A stretch of 64,000 nt of DNA from Candidatus Enterococcus huntleyi (GTDB lineage Bacteria > Bacillota > Bacilli > Lactobacillales > Enterococcaceae). The notes below the pieces were generated by a model, which saw nothing but the letters and a program-made list of their open reading frames with translations, was not told the DNA's origin and made no database searches. Location of the stretch: assembly GCF_009933175.1 (NCBI RefSeq), contig NZ_MAEJ01000010.1, positions 156,913 to 220,912 on the forward strand, written 5' to 3'. The first letter of the stretch is position 1, and every line of letters begins with the position of its first letter. Position numbers and translations under genes: made by a program. Below, one piece after another: positions 45,940 through 54,458 of this stretch.

Positions 45940-45980
45940 TACATTTGTAATCTTTAATTCTTTTTAAGTTTACAACTGTA
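45940..45980 (-). promoter_or_regulatory. Two cop boxes (CopY operators)
   Basis: TACATTTGTA (45940-45949) and TACAACTGTA (45971-45980) both match the CopY box TACAnnTGTA, are 31 bp apart and lie 22 bp before the copY start. The paired arrangement is the same as in E. hirae. Confidence 0.93.
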
Positions 45981-46135
45981 AACGGAAAACGTCAAGAAAA
46001 ATGTTTCCTTTTATTCAAAAAATAGTTTAAGACTCTTCTAACTCAGTAGATTCAGTGTTTCTTGATATTATCTGTCACGATTATACAGGTAGCTAAACAA
46101 TAATTTATAGAGAATTTTTTAAATGAAGAACAAAA

Positions 46136-46174
46136 AACGATCACTCACTAAGCAAATCAGTGAGCGATCGTTAA
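46136..46174 (-). terminator. Terminator after the APC permease gene
   Basis: AACGATC-act-CACT pairs with AGTG-agc-GATCGTT. Read leftward, the stem is followed by a T run. Confidence 0.75.
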
Positions 46175-46191
46175 GTTATTAATAGTGGTCA

Positions 46192-47643
46192 TTATTTTTG
46201 TGCATCGAGCGCTTTTTGTTTATCGCGACGAGCAATTGCTGGTAAAATCATTCCTAATAAAATCAAGACAATCGGTGTCACAATATTTGAAATTAATTGG
46301 AACCACCAAGCATCAGGACTTGCAGCGTACTCAACTTTTGGTACCATTCCTAGAATACAAGCAACGGCTGTAAAGAAGAAACACCACGCTCCGAAGAAGA
46401 AACCAACTTTCGGATTTTTAACAAATTTATATTCTGAAGTGAATTTTTTGTAAGCTTTGTTTAACATCATGTAAGCAAAGAATACCCATAGGTAACGCAT
46501 TGGCATAACAACTGAGTTCAAGTTAGTCAACCATTTAACCAATTCGTTCATATCTTGAATCCCAAAGATTGGTAATAGGATGATGATACTTACTAAAATC
46601 CCAGTTAAGACATAGCCATTGACTAATGTTCCTTTAGGCGTACGTTTACGTAACCAGTTTGGTACAAAATCAGGATCTGCATCTGCTAATAAAATACGTA
46701 GCGGTGCATCGATTGAGAAGGCTAAAGCTGAAATTTGACCAACCATGTTCGTTAACGCATAGATAATCATTAATGTGTTACCAATTCCGTAGTAATTACC
46801 TAAGATTTGGAAGGCTGCATACGCGCCGTTCGCCATTAAATCTTTTGGCATATTGTTGCTGGCAAATAACATACCCATAGCGACTGATCCTAAAACGGCA
46901 CAGACGCCGACCATTGCTGCAAGAAAGATCATGCCTTTAGGGAATTCTTTAGCAGGATTCCGTGTTGCATTTACATAAGGAGAAATTTTTTCAGCTCCCC
47001 CTACCGCAAAGACTAGCATCGAAACGGTTGTAAAGTAAGTAAAGTCAAAGGTTGGAATATAAGTTTTGACTTGAGTCATGTTTTCTGTTGCAAAATGAAC
47101 AGTTGAATTAATAAATGGTGCTGTGACAGCTAACAGAATGAAAAGAATAGACATCACGAACATCGCTGTTCCTGCTAAACCACCGATTACCTTCAATGTA
47201 GACAAGCCTTTTGTTGATAAATATAAGAAGGCTAAAAAGATAATTAAAGAAATAATCGCCACTAATTGAACGGACATCGTATTCACGATATTACCGTTTC
47301 CTTGAACCGCCCATCCTAAGGCAATCAAGATTGCTTGAGGTTTTTGAGCAAGGTAAGGAATGTGTACTACCCAGTAAGTCCATGCGGCATAATATGCCAA
47401 GCGTTTATTCATGGTGGTGTTTTCAACCCATGAGCTAACCCCTCCAGGACTGTCTTTGAAAGCTGAACCAAGTTGTCCGACAATTAAAGCATAAGGGACA
47501 AAATAAATTGCAAGAATTAATAGCCATGAAGTAACGACTGAGATACCTTGTTGTGCATAATTGTTTACCACATTACCCATGCCCCAAACCATGTTGAAAG
47601 CAATCAGAGCAACGGTAAACCAACGTAATTGTTTTTCGTTCAT
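46192..47643 (-). CDS. APC-family amino acid permease/antiporter
   Basis: 483 aa with about 12 to 14 membrane helices. The first helix contains NMVWGMGNVVNNYAQQG, matching the substrate-binding region of APC transporters. The sequence is closest in feel to the glutamate:GABA/YjeM-like antiporters. The substrate cannot be told. The C-terminus is basic (ARRDKQKALDAQK). It is a single gene with upstream AGCCA repeats and a terminator, so it is probably separately regulated. Confidence 0.82.
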   Translation of the reverse strand: MNEKQLRWFTVALIAFNMVWGMGNVVNNYAQQGISVVTSWLLILAIYFVPYALIVGQLGSAFKDSPGGVSSWVENTTMNKRLAYYAAWTYWVVHIPYLAQKPQAILIALGWAVQGNGNIVNTMSVQLVAIISLIIFLAFLYLSTKGLSTLKVIGGLAGTAMFVMSILFILLAVTAPFINSTVHFATENMTQVKTYIPTFDFTYFTTVSMLVFAVGGAEKISPYVNATRNPAKEFPKGMIFLAAMVGVCAVLGSVAMGMLFASNNMPKDLMANGAYAAFQILGNYYGIGNTLMIIYALTNMVGQISALAFSIDAPLRILLADADPDFVPNWLRKRTPKGTLVNGYVLTGILVSIIILLPIFGIQDMNELVKWLTNLNSVVMPMRYLWVFFAYMMLNKAYKKFTSEYKFVKNPKVGFFFGAWCFFFTAVACILGMVPKVEYAASPDAWWFQLISNIVTPIVLILLGMILPAIARRDKQKALDAQK

Positions 47644-47753
47644 CAGTTTTCTCCTTTTTATTTTCTTAGAATATAGAATTAACTATGTAATAATAATCAT
47701 TTTCCCATTAAGTAGCAATGATAGGTTGATTATAGTGTGTGTTATTTTATGTG

Positions 47754-47860
47754 TTAGCCATTCTTTAGCCATGCTTTTCTCATCTAAAAATAGGAAAGTG
47801 GGTTGTATTCTAATTTTTATCCAATCAAATTTGGCTATTTCTAGCCATCCTCTTGCCATT
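47754..47860. promoter_or_regulatory. AGCCA repeats upstream of the permease gene
   Basis: TTAGCCAT occurs at 47754-47761 and again at 47765-47772 (11 bp apart). The dyad TGGCTA-TTTC-TAGCCA follows at 47832-47847, and TTGCCAT at 47854. They lie 110-220 bp before the permease start and look like a regulator's binding sites. The rest of the 309-bp gap holds the terminator at 47876-47919. Confidence 0.5.
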
Positions 47861-47875
47861 TATAAGAAATAAAAG

Positions 47876-47919
47876 CTTACCTACCCTATTAAAGAACTAA
47901 TAGAGTAGATAAGTTAGGT
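47876..47919 (-). terminator. Terminator of the MFS/coiled-coil operon
   Basis: CTTACCTAC-CTATTA pairs with TAATAG-GTAG-TAAG, with single mismatches. Read leftward, it ends in CTTTTATTTC. Confidence 0.65.
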
Positions 47920-47952
47920 GTAAACTCTTGTATTAATCGTTTTTCTTAGTGA

Positions 47953-48135
47953 TTAACCTATAAAATTATCGTTTCTGACGGTACTTTGAAGCTGTTTAAG
48001 GCCATCACTTAAAGAATCTTGTTGAACTTCAAGTAAGTGCGTGTTGCCTTCAATTTTACTTAACTTTGTACTGACTTCATCGAGTTTTAATAAGGTTTGT
48101 TCTAAAACTTCAATAATTCGTGTATCTGTATTCAT
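47953..48135 (-). CDS. Small coiled-coil protein, co-transcribed with the MFS gene
   Basis: 60 aa, almost entirely a heptad-like helix (IIEVLEQTLLKLDEVSTKL, LLEVQQDSLSDGLKQLQ). It has no signal or membrane segment. It starts 7 bp after the MFS stop with GAGGAGTGAG as ribosome site, so it is very likely real and in the same transcript. I do not recognise a family. Confidence 0.65.
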   Translation of the reverse strand: MNTDTRIIEVLEQTLLKLDEVSTKLSKIEGNTHLLEVQQDSLSDGLKQLQSTVRNDNFIG

Positions 48136-48142
48136 TATTTAC

Positions 48143-49369
48143 TCACTCCTCAACTGAATTGACGGTCATAGGTTCGGCCGCGGGTTCTTCCCCTGGTTTT
48201 GATTGATAAAAGAATTTATAGAGAACAATACAGATGATTGGTAAAATACCGGCAACCAAGTAGATTCCTTGGAATGAAAGGACGCTTCTTAATTCACCTA
48301 AAATGTACGGTCCTACTCCTAAGCCCAAATCTAAGCCAATAAAGTAAGTCGATAAGGCAATCCCAACGCGATGAGGATCTTTGACCGTTTTTAGACAAAT
48401 TGCTTGTCCATTTGACATAAATGTTCCGTAACCAAGCCCAATTAAGGCACCTGAACCCAATAACATCCAGCTATTTGTTGTAATACTTAGTAAAAATAAA
48501 CCAAGTGTTAAGAAGAGATAGCTAGGATAAATCACGTAATCTTCGCCATGGTTATCAAAAATTTTGCCTGACATTGGTCGTGTCGCAGTAATCACTAATG
48601 CATAGACAACAAAGAAAAATGAGCTGGCGCTGACTAAATCAATAATCTTGGCATAAGACGAAAGAAATGACAGAACGCTTGAATAAGAAAGTCCCATTAA
48701 AAAGGCGACAAATGAAATAAAGAGGACGCGTTTTTCAACAAAACTGCTAAAGCTCCATTTTTTAAGCATGGTTCTATGTTCGTCTGACAAATGAATATTT
48801 TTTACTGGGAAAATAAAACAAGCGACAGTTGTCAATAAAATAGCAATAATAGAGAACATAATAATGAAGTAGAAGTTTGTATAGTTCAACAAAATCATGC
48901 CAATAAATGGACCAATCGCCGCAGCTAAGCTGGTACTTAAGCCATAATAGTTAATCCCTTCCCCGTAGCGTGATTTAGGAATATAAGCAGTAACAATTGC
49001 GTTTGTCGCAGTTGAAACGGCACCATAACCAAAACCATTTAATAGACGAATTCCATACAAGATTGGAATTGATGGAATATATAAATACGCGACAGTTGTT
49101 ACCAAATAAAAAAGTGCACCATAACGAAGAACCGCTTTTCGGCCGACTAATTCTAAGGTTTTACCCATAAATAACCGAGCAAAAAGAGTCCCTATAATAT
49201 AAATTCCTGAGGCCAATCCAGCCTGTCCAAGTGTTGCGTGTAGCTTATCTTGTGCGATGACCGCGATAATCACCATTAATAAATAATACACGAGATAAAC
49301 CACAAAATTTATCAAGGTGATGCTAATAAATCCTTTATTAAATAATTTTTCTTTTGTTTGTTCACCCAT
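48143..49369 (-). CDS. MFS transporter
   Basis: 408 aa with 12 membrane helices of the major facilitator superfamily. The loop between helices 2 and 3 has the family pattern (GKTLELVGRKAVLRYGA). Helices 4-5 include GFGYGAVSTATNAIV. Such 12-helix efflux-type carriers commonly export drugs or metabolites; no substrate is indicated. The frame opens at 49429, but the ATG at 49369 has GGAGGAACTGCA before it. Divergent from the Crp/Fnr regulator gene, which may control it. Confidence 0.85.
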   Translation of the reverse strand: MGEQTKEKLFNKGFISITLINFVVYLVYYLLMVIIAVIAQDKLHATLGQAGLASGIYIIGTLFARLFMGKTLELVGRKAVLRYGALFYLVTTVAYLYIPSIPILYGIRLLNGFGYGAVSTATNAIVTAYIPKSRYGEGINYYGLSTSLAAAIGPFIGMILLNYTNFYFIIMFSIIAILLTTVACFIFPVKNIHLSDEHRTMLKKWSFSSFVEKRVLFISFVAFLMGLSYSSVLSFLSSYAKIIDLVSASSFFFVVYALVITATRPMSGKIFDNHGEDYVIYPSYLFLTLGLFLLSITTNSWMLLGSGALIGLGYGTFMSNGQAICLKTVKDPHRVGIALSTYFIGLDLGLGVGPYILGELRSVLSFQGIYLVAGILPIICIVLYKFFYQSKPGEEPAAEPMTVNSVEE

Positions 49370-49519
49370 TGCAGTTCCTCCAGTTATAATTTTTATGAAA
49401 ATATTTATGAAATTTTCTACGTTTTTCACTATACTCGTTTCTGCAAGAAAAAAAATTCGGATTTGTGCATGAGAAAATGAATTATCAAAGGAGGATGAAT
49501 AAATTAATTGACAAAAGTT

Positions 49520-49617
49520 AACAACATTTGTTGTTGTTCAGTGTTAAAAGATTCGGTTAAATGAAGTAGGTTATTTCTTTCATGAAAAAGGGTATTTCTT
49601 TCATTCTATGGTAGAAT
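49520..49617 (+). promoter_or_regulatory. Intergenic repeats and promoter before the Crp/Fnr gene
   Basis: The palindrome AACAACA-TT-TGTTGTT (49520-49535) follows a TTGACA. TATTTCTTTCAT is repeated directly at 49572-49583 and 49593-49604, 21 bp apart (two helical turns), and TAGAAT at 49612-49617 is a likely -10 box. Spacing suggests cooperative binding of a regulator. Confidence 0.45.
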
Positions 49618-49652
49618 AAAGAAACAGCACGATAGAGAGTGGAGGCAAAGGC

Positions 49653-50309
49653 GTGAACAATCAAGTGTTACAAGAATATTTGGACAAACATTCATTCCCT
49701 GTAGTGGTAAAATTGAAGAAAAAATATTTAACGTATGAAGGGCTACAAGATCGCTATGTCTACATACTGAAGGCTGGTGTCATAAAAACTAGCGTCATTT
49801 CAAGAGATGGTCGAGAATTTAATTTGCGCTACATTAATGAATTGGAGATTGTGTCTCTATTAAAAGATGAATATTCGCAGATTACAGATGCCCCATTTAA
49901 TATCCGCGTAGAATCTAAAAAAGCGGAATTATATAAAATTGATCGTGTGCAGTTCTGGCAAGATGTTAATCAAAGTGCTGCCTTACAGGGGTATGTAAAA
50001 GATTATTATCGCTTTTGTCTCGTCCATTCGATGAAAAAGATGCAGCAAATGTTGATGAATGGTAAATTTGGGGCAGTTTGTACGCAGATTTACGAGTTGT
50101 ATGATACTTTCGGTGTAAAAACAGAGTCTGGTTACTTAATCGATTTTGTTGTAACCAATGAAGAAATTGCCCATTTTTGTGGAATTTCTTCTGCCAGCAG
50201 TGTGAACCGAATGATGCAACAGTTAAAAGACATTGGAGCAATTGAAATGGTCAACCGGAAAATTTTGATCAAAGATTTAGAAATTATTAAAGATAATATT
50301 ATCATCTAA
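49653..50309 (+). CDS. Crp/Fnr-family (PrfA-like) transcriptional regulator
   Basis: 218 aa. An N-terminal cyclic-nucleotide-binding-like beta-barrel (VYILKAGVIKTSVISRDGREFNLRYI), a long dimer helix, and a C-terminal winged helix (VTNEEIAHFCGISSASSVNRMMQQLKDIGAIE). It lacks Fnr cysteines and clear cAMP residues. The length and layout resemble the PrfA-like regulators of Listeria and enterococci. The start is GTG with GGAGGCAAAGGC before it. It is divergent from the MFS gene. Confidence 0.82.
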   Translation: MNNQVLQEYLDKHSFPVVVKLKKKYLTYEGLQDRYVYILKAGVIKTSVISRDGREFNLRYINELEIVSLLKDEYSQITDAPFNIRVESKKAELYKIDRVQFWQDVNQSAALQGYVKDYYRFCLVHSMKKMQQMLMNGKFGAVCTQIYELYDTFGVKTESGYLIDFVVTNEEIAHFCGISSASSVNRMMQQLKDIGAIEMVNRKILIKDLEIIKDNIII

Positions 50310-50312
50310 AGA

Positions 50313-50362
50313 AACTAGCAAAACGGCCTCTCTCTAAGACAGAGAAACAGTTTTGCTAGTTT
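50313..50362. terminator. Terminator after the Crp/Fnr gene
   Basis: AACTAGCAAAAC and its complement flank an inner CTCTCT/AGAGA stem, with TTTTT after it. It also serves the convergent esterase gene. Confidence 0.85.
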
Positions 50363-50367
50363 TTATA

Positions 50368-51027
50368 TTAATTAATAAAACCAGTCCCTTGGAGCCAACT
50401 TTCAGCGATTTCAGCATGCCCGGCTAAGGTTGGATGAACCCCGTCATCACCTGTATAGTGCTCAAATCCGTGTGAGATTCCTAAAGCATTCAGTTTCCCA
50501 TCTAAAGGAATAAATGTAGCTTGATATTCTTCAGCTAACGTTCGAACCACTTGAATTTTCTGATCTAAATCTTTTCGCCAAGTCAATCGTTCTTTTGGTT
50601 CAGGCAAGACAAACGGTTCCATTAAGACAATCTTCGCTGTCGTTTCTTTGGTGACTTGTTCAAGTAAATCACGGTAGACTTTTTCAAATCGGACAGCCTC
50701 TTCTCGACTACCAAATGTCGCAGAATCTGTATTATGCCAGGTATCATTAATCCCGATTAATATCGACACGACCGTTGGTTTTAGTTGCAGACAGTCTTCA
50801 GTCCAACGCTGCTGTAAATCGACAATCTTATTTCCACTAATGCCTCGATTCAAGCAGTCGATTCGATAATTAGGCAGCCCCTTTGCTAGAGCAGCTGCGA
50901 TGAGCATCGGATACCCTTGTCCTAAGTCATGAAAATCATCGCGATTACGTCCGACATCCGTGATACTGTCTCCTATAAATAAAATTCGTGACTGATCATT
51001 TTTCTGGATAAACTCAGGTCTATTCAA
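50368..51027 (-). CDS. SGNH/GDSL-family esterase
   Basis: 219 aa, SGNH hydrolase fold: block I serine in FIGDSITDVGR, block III IGINDTW (Asn), block V DGVHPTLAGH (Asp/His). It is predicted cytosolic, as there is no signal peptide. Probably a carbohydrate or lipid acetyl-esterase. Start: the frame extends to 51090, but AGAGGAG sits eight bases before a TTG at 51025-51027 that opens MNRPEFIQKNDQSR; an ATG at 51055-51057 is a weaker alternative. Confidence 0.82.
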   Translation of the reverse strand: MNRPEFIQKNDQSRILFIGDSITDVGRNRDDFHDLGQGYPMLIAAALAKGLPNYRIDCLNRGISGNKIVDLQQRWTEDCLQLKPTVVSILIGINDTWHNTDSATFGSREEAVRFEKVYRDLLEQVTKETTAKIVLMEPFVLPEPKERLTWRKDLDQKIQVVRTLAEEYQATFIPLDGKLNALGISHGFEHYTGDDGVHPTLAGHAEIAESWLQGTGFIN

Positions 51028-51216
51028 ACTCAACACTCCTCTGTGTTTTTCTTTCATTATGGCACAAGAAAAACAGGATTCAAGAGGCAATTGATGATTT
51101 CCTTATCTTTTAGTAAACTAAGATAAACTTTAAACCTAACTCAGGATGTGGCTCCTTAATATAGAATCCGAAGAGAGCTCCTTACTTTTTTGTACCAAAA
51201 TGACTAATCGAATTAA

Positions 51217-51260
51217 AAAAAGAGCGTGTGACAAAGATTTCTTTGCCACAGCTCTTTTTA
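51217..51260 (-). terminator. asnS terminator
   Basis: AAAGAGC-GTG pairs with CAC-GCTCTTT around the loop. Both sides end in A or T runs, next to the asnS stop. Confidence 0.8.
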
Positions 51261-51263
51261 ATT

Positions 51264-52562
51264 TTATGGGTAAATACGATTTAATAAACGTGGGAATGGA
51301 ATAGCTTCACGGACATGTTCAATACCAGATAACCAAGTTACTGTTCGTTCAAGACCGAGACCAAAACCAGTATGTGGAACTGATCCATATTTACGTAAAT
51401 CTAAGTACCAAGAGTACTCATTCTCATCTAAGCCTTGTTTGCGGATTTCTTCTAGGACATATTCATAATCCGTTGCACGTTCAGAACCACCAATAATTTC
51501 TCCATATCCTTCTGGCGCGATCATGTCGGCACAGATGACAACATCTTCACGGGTTGGATGTGGTTTCATGTAGAATGGTTTGATTGCTTTTGGATAGTTT
51601 AAGATAAAGACCGGTTGCTCAAATGAGTTAGCGATAAAGGTTTCGTGTGGAGAACCAAAGTCATCGCCCCATTCAATATCTTCAAAACCATTTTTCTTCA
51701 ATAGCTCAACGGCATCATCGTAAGTAATCCGTGGGAAAGGCAATTGTGTATATTTTTTCAACAATTCTTTGTCACGTTCTAAAACATCAAGCGCATAGTC
51801 ACAGTTATCAAGCACATTTTGGACTAAGAAAGCCACATATTGTTCTTGGATTTCTAAGCTTTGTTCTTGATGCATGAAGGCCATTTCAGGCTCAATCATC
51901 CAAAATTCAATTAAGTGACGACGTGTTTTTGATTTTTCAGCACGGAATGTTGGGCCGAATGAGAAAACTTTCCCAAAAGCCATCGCCGCTGCTTCCATAT
52001 ATAATTGGCCACTTTGAGAAAGGTAAGCCTTTTGATCAAAATAGTTTGTCTCAAACAAATCAGTCGTGCCTTCTGGTGCAGAACCAGTTAATATCGGAGG
52101 GTCAACTTTGGTAAAGCCATTGTTATTGAAGAATTCATACGTTGCTCGAATAATCTCATTACGAATTTGCATAATCGCATGTTGGCGTGAAGAACGTAGC
52201 CATAAATGGCGATGGTCCATCAAAAAGTCTGTCCCGTGCTCTTTTGGTGTGATTGGGTATTCTTGACTTTCGCCAACAACTTCGACTGAAGTAATACCAA
52301 TCTCATAGCCAAATTTTGAACGACTATCTTCACGAATCTCACCAACAATCCAGATAGATGTTTCTTGATGTAAATTTTTCGCAAGCTGGAACATGTCCTC
52401 GCCTACTTCATTTTTCACAACAATCCCTTGGAAATAAGCTGTCCCATCTCTTAATTGTAGAAAGGCAATTTTCCCACTTGAGCGTTTGTTGGCTACCCAA
52501 GCGCCAATTTTTACAGTTTCGCCAACGTGATGTTTGGCATCAATAATTTGAATTTGTTCCAC
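51264..52562 (-). CDS. asnS: Asparaginyl-tRNA synthetase
   Basis: 432 aa, normal length. N-terminal OB-fold anticodon domain ([24 protein letters not shown]), then the class II catalytic core: motif 2 ([25 protein letters not shown], seen in parts) and motif 3 ([15 protein letters not shown]). It charges tRNA-Asn. The frame extends to 52646, but the GTG at 52560-52562 (family start [14 protein letters not shown]) has GGAGAG before it. It follows aspB, as in Bacillus. Confidence 0.95.
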   Translation of the reverse strand: MEQIQIIDAKHHVGETVKIGAWVANKRSSGKIAFLQLRDGTAYFQGIVVKNEVGEDMFQLAKNLHQETSIWIVGEIREDSRSKFGYEIGITSVEVVGESQEYPITPKEHGTDFLMDHRHLWLRSSRQHAIMQIRNEIIRATYEFFNNNGFTKVDPPILTGSAPEGTTDLFETNYFDQKAYLSQSGQLYMEAAAMAFGKVFSFGPTFRAEKSKTRRHLIEFWMIEPEMAFMHQEQSLEIQEQYVAFLVQNVLDNCDYALDVLERDKELLKKYTQLPFPRITYDDAVELLKKNGFEDIEWGDDFGSPHETFIANSFEQPVFILNYPKAIKPFYMKPHPTREDVVICADMIAPEGYGEIIGGSERATDYEYVLEEIRKQGLDENEYSWYLDLRKYGSVPHTGFGLGLERTVTWLSGIEHVREAIPFPRLLNRIYP

Positions 52563-52611
52563 GTCTGTCTCTCCATTTCTATTTCTGTCTAGCCATCCCG
52601 AGCTTGATTTT

Positions 52612-53802
52612 TTATGCTTTTCGTTTACTGTCGATAAATTTGGCAATCCGTTCGATTGCTTCTTCTAATATTCCGAGGTTCGTGGCATAACTGATGCGAA
52701 TATGCTCATCAGAGCCAAAGCCTTCACCTGTTACTAAAGCAACTTGGGCTTCCTCTAATAAGTCATCGACCCACTTAGTCACATTTTCATAACCACATAG
52801 ATTGAGCATTTCTTTGACATTTGGGAACAAATAGAAAGCCCCTTGAGGTTTTTCTAGATAAATACCTGGTAATGCTGCCACCAAAGGATAAATCTTATTT
52901 AAACGCTCTTCAAAGGCAACGCGCATCTCTTCCACCGTATCCTGTTCGCCACTTAATGCTTCGACTGCCGCGTATTGACTGACAGCGGTAGGATTACTGG
53001 TTGCTTGTGATGCAATATCAATCATTGCTTGAATAATCGTTTCATCCCCTACGGCATACCCAATTCGCCAACCAGTCATGGCATAAGTTTTTGAAACCCC
53101 ATTGATGATGATTGTGTGCTTACGAATTTCCTCTGAAATAGTCGCAATCGGCGTAAACTCATTTCCATTATAAACTAAACGACCATAAATATCATCGGCA
53201 ATTATTAAGAGATCTTTTTCGACTGCCCAATTACCAATAGCTGTCAATTCTTCCTTGGTGTAAATCATTCCAGTCGGATTCGACGGAGAATTCAAAATCA
53301 TCGCTTTGGTCTTCTCCGTATAGGCAGCTTCAAGCTGAGCCACAGTGACCTTAAATTGTTGGCTTTCATGACATTTAACAAATACCGGCGTACCGCCTGC
53401 GAGCTTGACTTGTTCACCGTAGCTGACCCAATAAGGTACGGGAATGATGACCTCGTCTCCTGCGTCCAGGATTGCTTGGAATAAGCTATATAAGGCGAAT
53501 TTTGCACCATCAGTGACAATCGTTTGACTCGTTTTATAGGTCAGGCCATAGTTTTTTTCTAGATAATTTACGATAGCTTGACGTAATTCTGGAATGCCGG
53601 CTGTTGGTGTATAGTAGCTAGCACTGCCATTTTTGATGGCAGCAATGGCTGCTTCTTGGATATTTTCTGGTGTAGCAAAGTCTGGCTCCCCGACAGTCAA
53701 AGTGAGGATATCCAGTCCCTGTGCTTTTAGAGCTTTAGCCTTTGCTGAAGCCACTAAAGTAACTGATGGCTCAAGCTGTTCGGCACGTTGTGAGATTTTC
53801 AT
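52612..53802 (-). CDS. aspB: Aspartate aminotransferase-type PLP enzyme
   Basis: 396 aa, fold-type I aminotransferase: [52 protein letters not shown] lysine in [16 protein letters not shown], and C-terminal arginine in IRISYATNL. It interconverts aspartate and oxaloacetate, which would supply aspartate close to asnS. Identity is supported by its position between ypmB and asnS, the order known in B. subtilis. Confidence 0.9.
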   Translation of the reverse strand: MKISQRAEQLEPSVTLVASAKAKALKAQGLDILTLTVGEPDFATPENIQEAAIAAIKNGSASYYTPTAGIPELRQAIVNYLEKNYGLTYKTSQTIVTDGAKFALYSLFQAILDAGDEVIIPVPYWVSYGEQVKLAGGTPVFVKCHESQQFKVTVAQLEAAYTEKTKAMILNSPSNPTGMIYTKEELTAIGNWAVEKDLLIIADDIYGRLVYNGNEFTPIATISEEIRKHTIIINGVSKTYAMTGWRIGYAVGDETIIQAMIDIASQATSNPTAVSQYAAVEALSGEQDTVEEMRVAFEERLNKIYPLVAALPGIYLEKPQGAFYLFPNVKEMLNLCGYENVTKWVDDLLEEAQVALVTGEGFGSDEHIRISYATNLGILEEAIERIAKFIDSKRKA

Positions 53803-53834
53803 ACAAAATTAACTCCCTTCATTTTTGGGCTTTT

Positions 53835-54338
53835 TTAAGTTTCTTTAATGCTCTTTATTTCCTTCCCATCATTAAAGGAAAGTAAATAATAGGTTAGCTG
53901 ATTTTGGCTATCTTTCGTCATAATCTCCCAAGTAGGTTGATTTTCGTAAATTCCCAGACTGCGTTTAACGACCGCTTCTCCAGGATGGTCACGTAGGACG
54001 ACTTGCTCAGCCTGTTGTTCAGAGAGCCCATCTTTTTGGTTTAACACTTTTACTTTGTCTCCCGATTTGGAAATAATCACAGCCACCTCATGGTTTTTGT
54101 CATCTTTTCCCAAAACACTAAAGTATGTTTCTTTTCTGGTAAACCAATAAAATTGATCCACCGTCTTAACCTGAGCGTATTTTTCAGCAATTTCCACAGC
54201 TTCGGCTTTGGCCTGAGCCATTGGACGATTTGCACGGATATAAAAGACAGCCGTTAAGACGATAATTGTTAGTAAGACGGTGATAGCTGAAATTAAAATT
54301 AGCCCAACACGTTTCTCATTTTTTGCTTCATTATTCAC
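53835..54338 (-). CDS. ypmB: YpmB-like membrane-anchored protein (DUF5590)
   Basis: 167 aa with one N-terminal membrane helix (about 12-30, LILISAITVLLTIIVLTAVFYI) and an extracellular domain with two PepSY-like segments (AEKYAQVKTVDQFYWFTRKETYFSVLG in parts). In B. subtilis ypmB lies between dinG and aspB; its function is unknown. It is 32 bp from aspB. Confidence 0.85.
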   Translation of the reverse strand: MNNEAKNEKRVGLILISAITVLLTIIVLTAVFYIRANRPMAQAKAEAVEIAEKYAQVKTVDQFYWFTRKETYFSVLGKDDKNHEVAVIISKSGDKVKVLNQKDGLSEQQAEQVVLRDHPGEAVVKRSLGIYENQPTWEIMTKDSQNQLTYYLLSFNDGKEIKSIKET

Positions 54339-54458
54339 TAAATGGCGCTCCTTTTCTATTGAGTGTGCATGCTAAACTTAGTGAGAATCACTTGTGTTCA
54401 ATTATAGCAGATTTTTTTCAAAAAAACGTTACTTCAAGAACAGATTGTTCGGCGTCGA

